NCBI GenBank assembly: GCA_018296165.2
Contig: JACKQL020000028.1
Location: forward strand, 124,001-188,000
Source: Termitomyces sp. T153
Lineage: Eukaryota; Basidiomycota; Agaricomycetes; Agaricales; Lyophyllaceae
Reading direction: 5' to 3'
Length of the DNA: 64,000 nucleotides
Part shown: piece by piece, positions 56,346 to 64,000 of the stretch
Layout: each line of letters begins with the position of its first letter
How positions within the stretch are numbered: the stretch's first letter is position 1
Made by a program: the position numbers and the translations under genes
Notes under the pieces: model-generated
Told to the model about the DNA's origin: nothing
Database searches by the model: none
Seen by the model: only the letters and a program-made list of their open reading frames with translations

Positions 56346-56527
56346 CCTAAAACTAGTCTGAAAGCCCCTCATAGCTGCAAGGAACCACAAGCCACTACCC
56401 ATCACTTCCAGACCAGGATTAAATACTGCAGAGTGCTATTTCTCAGCCTGCCAACCAAGACACACCCTGGGAGGCCCCAGCCCTGCAGGATGAAGCCTGG
56501 ACTTGCCTGCTTCACTTAGAACCTCAG

Positions 56528-57515
56528 GTGCAACTAATACAATCATCTCTTATCCATCATACTACTGAACTCTCTACCCTCCATCAAACAACCAATCTTA
56601 TCTTCCAATCACTCCAGGCATTGCTCAAATGCCTACTCCCTAACTCCATGCCTCCTGTGGTGGTGGAACCAGCCCCAACCACATCTGCACACATCTCTGC
56701 ATCTCCAATGACTTTACAGCCACAGATTCCACATCCCATGGTCCCAGACATGTACAATGGTGCCTGCTGTGGCAGGGAGTGATTCCTGCAGTCCTGCATC
56801 ACCTATATCCACCTCAGCAGCCTGGGTGCTGTCATACATAAAGACTGGATGTGCCTCTACCTATGCACTATGAGTCTTTTGTTGTTCTGGAGGTGTTGGA
56901 AGCTTTCCAGACTGGGCTGCTTTTCAAAAGGACTTCTGTGTGGAGTTTTTTCTGTTAGACCCCACCAAGACCATGGCCTTGACACTATGTGATAGGGAGC
57001 AGTACAGACAAGGAAAGCATACACTGGATGAGTACATTAACTTGTTCTGGGCTCTGGTCAAGCAGGCCACCTACCCTGACAGCCTCCAACTATGCCTCAC
57101 CTTCCAGGACAGCTTGCACTCTGCATTGGTGGAATGCATCAACAATTTGGTGGAGGGTCACCCCAATAATGAAAAGATTACATTGTGGTATGAGGTGGCC
57201 TGGGACCAATAGCAACTCATGGAGATTCAGAAGGAGCTCCACTGCCCCCATTCCACACTGCACCCAGCTCTAATCAGCAATGTCTGCCACCCTGCACCTG
57301 CCCATCCAATGCTGGCCCTTATCCTAGCCATCCCCACAGCTGAGCAGGTGCTCCCAGAAGTGTTCTGCCTGTGCTGCAGAGGACAGAGTGGAGCACTGGA
57401 CCTAAGTTCAGGAGCACACAGTCATCTGCACATGTTGTGCTGGCCCTCTCCCCTTTACAAATCTAGACCTTCTGAATTCCCCACCTCTGGCATTCACTTG
57501 TAGAAAGGCCCTCTC
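56528..57515 (+). pseudogene. E5a gag
   Basis: After an N-terminal helix and Pro-rich region (TTELSTLHQTTNLIFQSLQA, PAPTTSAHISA), a frame at 56880-57212 carries the typical basidiomycete gypsy capsid segment: FFLLDPTKTMALTLCDREQY, GKHTLDEYINLFWALVKQA, LCLTFQDSLHSALVECI, ITLWYEVAWDQ. A stop precedes QLMEIQKELHCPHST. It then passes directly into the segment that follows the protease in E5b (TSGIHL and stop), so the protease has been deleted. CpG-depleted. Confidence 0.8.
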
Positions 57516-57720
57516 CAAGGACAATTGGAGCAGCAGTAGAGCCCTGGAGGAGGAGCATGGAGGGGAGTTTGGTGGCATATGCAAGCTGCTCCTAGACAAA
57601 GTGGTAGAAGTGGGGGATGGAATCTATGCTACTACTGTACACCCACTGCCGTCTGTCACAGAGATCCAGGCTAGCCAGACTACGTTCTAACAGCTGGCCC
57701 AGGCATTTGCTGCTAATGCT

Positions 57721-58500
57721 GTGCTCCAAGAGTTCTGGGATGTGATACCTTCTTACCTTCATGTGTTTGAGAATGTGTTCTCCAAAGCCTTATTTAACTT
57801 GCTTCTGGAGTGCAAGAGGTGGGACCATGCCATTGAACTGCTACCAGATTTGGCACCCTCCAGCTGTAAGGTCTACCCACTCATGCTCCAGGAACAGGAT
57901 GAGCTCGATGCATTCCTGCAGGAGAACCTAGACTCTGGTCACATCTGCCCATCCAAGTCTCCAATGGCTTCTCTTGTCTTTTTCATCAAAAAGAAGGATG
58001 GCTCACTCTGACTGGTCCAGGACTACGGGGTGCTCAATGCCATGACAGTGAAGGACCTTTACTCCCTCCCTCTCATTTCCAAGCTTATCAACAACTTCTG
58101 GGGTATATGATACTTCACTAAACTGGATGTCTAGTAGGGTGGAAACAACATGTGCATCCAGGAAGGAGACAAGTGGAAGGCCACCTTCCAGACCAACTGG
58201 GGATTGTTTGAGCCACTTGTTATGTTCTTTAGACTTACCAATAGCCCTGCCACCTTTCAGACCATGATAAATGACATCTTCTGGGACCTTATAGCATAAA
58301 GCATAGTGTGTGTGTATCTTGATGACATCCTCATTTATACCAAAACACTGGAAGAACACCATTGGATTACTTGGCTTGTCCTGGAATGCCTCTGCCAGCA
58401 CCAGCTCTACCTCAAACTGGAGAAGTGCAAGTTGCAGTGAAGGTAGCAGGTGTGGTGGAGTGGCCAGAACCCAAGAACAAGAAGGAGGTGCAGGCATTCC
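57721..58500 (+). pseudogene. E5a RT fragment
   Basis: FENVFSKALFNLLLECKRWD, ASLVFFIKKKDGSL, stop, [41 protein letters not shown] (intact YLDD), then a short internal deletion before VAGVVEWPEPKNKKEVQAFL. It ends at about 58498, where it meets an inverted LTR end (58498-58560, tataagggcaacctcc...), marking a rearranged junction with E5b. Confidence 0.82.
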
Positions 58501-58560
58501 TATAAGGGCAACCTCCAGAGCAGCGGATCAGAGTTATGCAGCTAGCAGAGGGGAATCTCA
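58498..58560 (-). repeat. inverted fragment of an E5 LTR end
   Basis: Reverse complement of the LTR terminus seen at 56270-56332 (ataagggcaacctccagagc ... ctagcagaggggaatct). It separates the truncated E5a RT from E5b. Confidence 0.65.
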
Positions 58561-59450
58561 GAGCAAGAAGAGCTGCTCATCCAACTCCTTGCAGCCTGGG
58601 ATGCCACAGAAACTCCCTCTCCAGATGCACCTATAGCTGTACATTCTAAGGAAGTGGCCAATGTATTGGAGGAGGTTCCTGCAGAGTCTTACTAATTGTT
58701 TTGCCCCCCTGTCCATAGAATCAAACATATCTGTTGCCATTGTTGATACTATGCCTGGAACAATAAGCCCCTTCTCAGATGTACAAACTTCCTCTCCAGC
58801 TAAAGTCTCAGCTGGGACCATACCCCCTAGCCTACAGCTTCAGATCCCTATATGGAAATGCTGCCTCCACCATCATTATGTTGTTGCTTCCACTCCTTCT
58901 ACCAACTCCCTGAAGCTACAGGTGGAAATTGAGATGATGGATGCCCAGCAGATCTGAAGTATGGTTGCCCTCCTTGACAGTGGCACAACAGGCCTCTTCC
59001 TTGACACTGACTATGTGCAATAACACCTCCTAACCACTTGCTCCCTTTCCTGTCCTATCCCTGTATACAATGATGATGGCACACTCAATGAAGCTGGCTC
59101 TTTGCTCTGTGGTGGACCTGGTCCTCCATTATCAAGACCACTTAGAGCAAGCTGCTTTTACCATCACTAGTTTGGGAAAGCAAGACATGATCTTGGGGTT
59201 CACCTGGCTACATGAACACAATCCAGAGATTGACTGGACTAAGGGTGAGGTGAAGATGAGTTGTTGCCTGCATTGCTGCATTATCTGTGCAGAAGAAGCC
59301 AGTAAGGAGCAGAGAGCCAAGATTTGTGAGCGTGCTGCTGTGCATGCCTGTCATGCTGGGCATCTCCCTTATGCTGATCTCAATTTCCTGAGTCCCCCCC
59401 CCTCTGGCATTCCCTCATAGAGAGGCCCTCTACAAGGATGTCTGGGGTGT
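58561..59450 (+). pseudogene. E5b gag end and single retropepsin domain
   Basis: Gag tail remnant (LLAAWDATETPSPDAPIAVH, EVANVLEEVPAESY), then a protease: MVALLDSGTTGLFLDTDYVQ (about 58960-59020), LSCPIPVYNDDGTLNEAG, FTITSLGKQDMILGFTWLHE, HNPEIDW. DSG and LGFTWL are present once only, unlike E1. Stops replace residues at several sites. Confidence 0.8.
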
Positions 59451-59599
59451 TGGGTGTGAATCTCCAGAGGAAGAAGAAGGTGAAGAAGAATGGACCCTGT
59501 ACTCCAGATGCAGAGTCCTCAGATGAGACCATAGAGGTGGGTGATTGGATCTATGCTACAACCCTCTGCCCCCCTCTTACAGTAGCAGAGATTTGAGCC

Positions 59600-61040
59600 A
59601 GTCAGACTACTTCTCAGCATCTGGCTAAGGCATTTGTGGCAAATTCACAGCCCAAGCCTTTCCATAGCCCTATTCTCAATCACCTCCATGGCTTTGAGAA
59701 TGGATTCTCCAAGGCCTCCTTTGATTCACTTCCAGAGTGCAAGCAGTGGGATCATGCAATTGAGCTGATACCAGATGTGGAGCCCTCCAGCTGCAAGGTC
59801 TATCTACTTGCACCCTATAAACAGGACAAGCTGGACACTTTCCTGCAGGAGAATCTTAGCTCAGGACAAATACAACCCTCCAAGGTTTCCAATGGCCTCC
59901 CCAGTCTTCTTTATTAAGAAGAAGGATGGGTCTCTTCATCTGATTCAGGATTATTGTGTCCTGAATGCAATGACAGTGAAGAACTGTGATTCTTTGCCAC
60001 TCATCTCAGAACTTGTCAACAACCTTTGAGGTGCATGCTACTTCACAAAGTTGGATGTCCACTGGGGCTACAACAATGTACACATCAAAGAGGGAGATGA
60101 GTGGAAGGCAGCATTCTGAACTAATTGCAGACTCTTTGAACCTCTGGTAATGTTCTTTGGTCTCACCAATAGCCCAGCCACCTTCCAGACTATGATGAAT
60201 GACATTTTCCATGATCTAATTGCAGAAGGTGTTGTCTGCATATATCTTGATGATATCCTCATCTACATAAACACTCTGGAGGAGCATTGCTGGGTCATGT
60301 GCATTGTCTTGGAACACCTCTGCCAATACCAGCTCTATTTAAAGCCTGAGAAGTGCAAATTTGAACAGACTAAAGTGGAGTACCTGGATTTGATCATTTT
60401 GCATGGAACAGCCAATATGGACCCCATTAAAGTAGCAGGTGTAGCAGAGTGGCCTGAGCCCAGGAACAAGAAGGAAGTTCAGGCTTTTCTTGGGTTTGTC
60501 AATTTCTATTGGAGGTTCATACAGGATTTCTCCTACCATGCATGTCCCCTATTTGACTTTATAGTTAAGGATACTGCATAGCAGTGGGAGCCCTCACAGC
60601 AAGCTGCCTTTGATGCCCTTAAGCAATCTGTGACCTCAAAGCCAGTCCTCCTGTTTCTCAACAATGACTTTCCATTTCATGTGGAAGCAGATAGCTCAGA
60701 CTTTGCTACAGGGGCAGTCCTCTCTCAGCAGTCAAAAGAGGATGGCAAATGGCATCCACTAGGCTTCTACTCCAAAAGCCTTAATGCAGTGGAATGGAAC
60801 TATGAGATCCATGACAAGGAGATGCTGGCAATTCTTTGGTCCTTTGAAGAATGGCAGCATTTCCTCAAGGGTGCACAGCATAAGTTTGAAGTCTGGACAG
60901 ACTACAAGAACCTGGAGTACTTCCATTCTGCTAAGAAACTCAATCAATGTCAAGCTTGGTGGTCTCTGTATCTGGCTAACTTTGACTTCTCATTGCACCA
61001 CAAACTAGGATCCAGATGCACTGTCCAAGTGGGCTGACCA
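59600..61040 (+). pseudogene. E5b RT and RNase H
   Basis: [120 protein letters not shown]. RNase H: VEADSSDFATGAVLSQ, IHDKEMLAILWSFEEW, VWTDYKNLEYF, ending near HHKLGSRCT. Three frameshifts/stops, several at former CpG sites (for example TGA and TAG replacing Arg or Gln codons). Confidence 0.88.
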
Positions 61041-62030
61041 TGGCACAGGAGCAGGAGATAATGACAACATTGTCCTCCTCAAGCCAGAGCTCTTTGCCAT
61101 CCATGCACTAGAAGGGATTGTGGCTCAAGGAGATGAGGCAAACATCCTTAGGGATATCCAATGAGGGAACTGAGAGGGTGCATAGGAGGATGCAGTTGCT
61201 CAGGCTGCATAGGCCCTACAAGCTCAATGGGCAAGTGGAGTCAAGTCAGTGCATGCTGATGAGTGGGGTCTTCAGGATGGGCTGTTGACCTTCAGAGGAC
61301 ACACTTATATGCCTAACATTTCAGAACTTTGCTAGTGCATTGTAGAACAACATCATGACTCTTGGGTGGCTGGACATCCTGGAAGGTGGAACATGCTAGA
61401 GCTGGTATCTCAGAACTATTGTTAGCCACAGATCTTGTGATATGTAGGCACCTACACTAGCACCTGCAACCTCTGTCTCCACACCAAACCTTGCTGCCAA
61501 GCACCTATGGGCCAGCTCCACCCACTCCCTATTCCAGCTGCTCACTAGAGTGTTGCATCAGTGGATTTCATTGTGGAACTCCCAGATGCTCATGGGTAAG
61601 ATGCTGTGATGGTAGTGGTGGACCTCTATGGCAAATGGGCTCACTTCATACCTACTCACACTACATGCTCTGCCTTGGAAGTGGCTAGCCTGTACTAGAA
61701 GAATGTCTGGAAACTCCACAGGCTGTCAGATGGGTATGTCTTGGACTAGGGCCCTCAATTTGTGGCAGAATTCACTTGAGAACTGTATTGCCTGCTACAT
61801 GTGAAGCTCTATACTACTATGGCCTATTACCCTCAATTAGATGGGCAGACAGACAGTATCTCTGCCTGTTTTGTAATGAGAGGCAGGATGACTGGGATGA
61901 GCTGCTGCTGGATGCAGATTTCCAATACAACAACCATGTTCACTCTTCCACACAGATGACTCCATTCTTCCTGGACACTAGCAGGCACCCTCACATGGGA
62001 TTTGAACCTCAGGCATGCCCCTAGAGAATG
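61041..62030 (+). pseudogene. E5b integrase
   Basis: EQHHDSWVAGHPGRWNMLEL with STCNLCLHTKPCCQAPMGQL (HHCC zinc finger), SVASVDFIVELPDAHG, VVVDLYGKWAHFIPTHTTCS, GPQFVAEFT, TMAYYPQLDGQTD, DADFQYNNHVHSSTQMTPFF. Many stops. The first catalytic D is seen; the second (VLD before GPQF) is followed by a stop and the E region is frame-broken. Confidence 0.82.
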
Positions 62031-62620
62031 ACTCTGTCAACAAGTTTGTAGATCAGATGAGGAGGGCACAGGAGGAGACAAAAGCTGCATTGGTGAAGGC
62101 CAAGAAAGACATGGCATAGTACTATGATTGCAGATGGACACCTGCCCCAGTTTACAAGCCCAGGGACCTTGTGTACTTGGATAGCTCAGACATTAAGACA
62201 ACAAGGCCATCCTAGAAGCTGTCACACCATCATCTTGGCTCCTTCACAGTGGAGAAGAAGGTAGGGCCTTTGGCATACCAACTAAAACTCCCAGCAGGCC
62301 TCTGCCAACTGCACCTAGTCTTCAATGTGGTCAAGTTATTTCCAGCTCCAGAGGATCCAGTCCCAGGCCATCACCCTAAGCCACCCCCACCACCAGTTCT
62401 GGTCAATGATGAGGAGGAGTATGAGGTGGAGGAAATCTTGGACAGCAGGGTATTCTGAGGGAAGTTGCAGTTCAAGGTAAAATGGAAGGGATATGGCATT
62501 GAGGACATCTCTAGATGCATCAGGCTTGGTCTGGAACTTCTACCATAGGCATTCCAATGCCCTAAAAGCTATTTGAGGCATCTACCCTATTTTGCCAGCT
62601 GACCAGGCAATTTGTAACTT
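62031..62620 (+). pseudogene. E5b integrase tail and chromodomain
   Basis: VYLDSSDIKTTRPS-like box with stops, then KKVGPLAYQLKLPAGLCQLH, a Pro-rich hinge, and the chromodomain DEEEYEVEEILDSRVF, stop, KLQFKVKWKGYGIEDIS. This confirms that E5 is also a chromovirus. Confidence 0.8.
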
Positions 62621-62665
62621 CTTCTACCCAGTGCATTGAGGTGCCACATTATAGAGGAGGGTTGA

Positions 62666-63106
62666 TGTTAGGGGACATCCCACTTGTTTCCCCTTCTTCT
62701 TATCCAGTTCTTGTTAGACTTCCCCCACTATAGTTTTCCTTCATTGTCCTCCCTTCTTCCTATCTATTGGTCCTAGTTTCAGCCCTCAGGCTGCACTGGC
62801 TCTCTGTCAATAATTCAGACAAATGTGGCCCCTTTGATACTGCCACTGGCTTATGTAACTGCTGACCAATTGCTGACACATCACTTTTGTCTTTTTTCTC
62901 TGTCATACTGTACAGTTGTTTCCCATGCTTCTGAAGCCTCTGAAGCATCACACCTGGCCTAGGGAATCCCCAGACTTGTTCTCTTTGGATTTCCCTTTGC
63001 CAGGTGAGTAGTTATCTCAGTAGACACTGTACAGTACTGAATAAACCTTGGATTTCTCTTTGCCAGCTGTGTGATTGAGCTACAGCCTCCAGAGGTTGCC
63101 CTTACA
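62666..63106 (+). repeat. E5b 3' LTR (441 bp)
   Basis: Preceded by agaggagggttga, a purine tract with the same tga spacer as in E1-E3. Starts TGTTAGGGGACATCCC and ends GGTTGCCCTTACA. It contains AGACTTGTTCT at 62972-62982. Much shorter than the ~1-1.2 kb LTRs of the E1 lineage. Confidence 0.85.
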
Positions 63107-63111
63107 GATCC

Positions 63112-64000
63112 CTTATATGGCACATAGGGCCTCTGAATGTCTCTGGTAGAACTCCTTGACAAGTCTGGGGGCATGTACATTCTCCCGTGGCTCCTAGGAG
63201 ATATCCTTGATTCCATAGCCTTTCTACTTCACCTTGGATTGTAGTCATCTCCAGAATAAATGGCTATCCAGGATTTTCTCCACCTCATATTCCTCATTGT
63301 CATTGACCACCATGGGGGGTAGTGGAGGATCTGGTGTCAAGGAAGAATGGGGAAAACTGGGTGGATGCATGAATGTAGTTGTTGTATTGGAATTTGGTAT
63401 CAGGAAGGAGTTCATCCCAGTCATTTTGGTATATGTTGTGAAAGAGGTGGAGATACTGCTCTAACTCCTGGTTTACATGTTCCTTCTGGCCATTGGACTG
63501 TGGGTGGTAGGTGGTAGTGGTGTGGAGCTTCACTCTGAGCAGTTGGTAGAGCTCCCTGGTGAGCTCTGCCACAAATTGTGGTTCCCAATCAGAGACATAG
63601 GCATCAGAGAGGCCATGGAGCTTCCAGACATTCCTCTGGTACAGGTTTGTGGTATCCATGGTAGAGCAGGTGGTGTGGGTCTGAACAAAGTGTGCTTGCT
63701 TGCCATACAAATCTACCACCACCAGGATTGCATTGTAACTGTGGGCATCAGAGAGCTCTACAATGAAGTCCACAGAAGCCATGCTCCATTATTCTGTGGG
63801 CATGAGTAGTGGGTGTAACTGTCCATAGAGGAGTTGGCATTAGGGCTTGGTCCAGAGGCAGAGATTGCATGTACTAGTGTAGGACCCAATATACTGGGAC
63901 ATCTGGGGCCACTAGTAGTTCCACAATACTAGCTCCAGTGTCTGCCACCATCCAGGGTGCTCAGCAATGCAAGAGTTGTGGTGTTGCTCCACAATCCTCT
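63112..64000 (-). pseudogene. E6: integrase and chromodomain of another E5-type element
   Basis: Minus strand from the window edge: VEQHHNSCIAEHPGWWQTLE, STCNLCLWTKP (HHCC), MASVDFIVELSDAHSYNAIL, VVVDLYGKQAHF, YVSDWEPQFVAELTRELYQL, TTTYHPQSNGQKEHVNQEL (D, D and E positions present), LPDTKFQYNNYIHASTQFSP. It is then fused by a deletion to NDNEEYEVEKILDSHLFW, stop, LQSKVK, stop, KGYGIKDIS, EPRENVHAPRLVKEFYQRHS. Its own 3' LTR is not seen: it abuts the E5b LTR tail to tail. Confidence 0.85.

Overview
This is eukaryotic, fungal DNA, most likely from an Agaricomycete (mushroom-forming basidiomycete). The evidence is the mix of chromodomain-bearing Ty3/gypsy elements, a Ty1/copia fragment, a LINE fragment with an RNase H domain, a KDZ transposase, Helitron-type PIF1 helicases, 47-56 bp GT-AG introns, and one tyrosine-kinase-like kinase gene. 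I see no rRNA gene, bona fide tRNA gene or CRISPR. About 90% of the window is transposon sequence, much of it nested. Boundaries of decayed parts are approximate.

Layout. 1-8156: a gypsy chromovirus (E1, + strand, 5' end outside the window) with two retropepsin-like domains, RT, RNase H, integrase and chromodomain. It is interrupted by a 1.05-kb TG...CA repeat (M1), followed by a multi-exon gene on the opposite strand, then a 1.0-kb LTR inserted into an older LTR. 8258-9330: tRNA-like tandem units and a minisatellite. 10936-12401: decayed KDZ transposase (- strand). 12402-25892: old, CpG-poor gypsy copies E2b and E2 (- strand), a second M1, and a solo LTR with a perfect 5-bp duplication. 27240-28487 and 41785-42250: a LINE fragment and a copia element. 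The copia is split by E4 (28488-41779, - strand, duplication GGCAG), which is itself split by E3 (32615-38740, + strand, duplication GGGAA). E3 and E4 lack pol but keep the opposite-strand gene. 42266-50486: tandem Helitron-like modules with hairpin ends, ~58-bp repeat arrays and two PIF1 helicase copies. 50487-53685: the only host-like stretch, with an unidentified - strand gene and a five-exon kinase gene. 54760-64000: CpG-poor decayed material: a coiled-coil pseudogene, a second chromovirus family (E5a/E5b) and part of a third copy (E6, - strand).

Most interesting points. (1) Five copies of the E1-type lineage carry an opposite-strand spliced gene between pol and the 3' LTR. In at least three copies it encodes a C-x2-C-x6-C...C-x2-C-x6-C zinc-cluster-like motif followed by a coiled coil; pol-less copies keep the gene without the cysteines. 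(2) The sequence just after the 5' LTR is an exact complement of a motif located a constant 32 bp downstream of the LTR TATA box. This is the arrangement expected for Tf1-type self-primed reverse transcription, and an unrelated motif plays the same role in E5. (3) E1 has tandem retropepsin-like domains in one reading frame.
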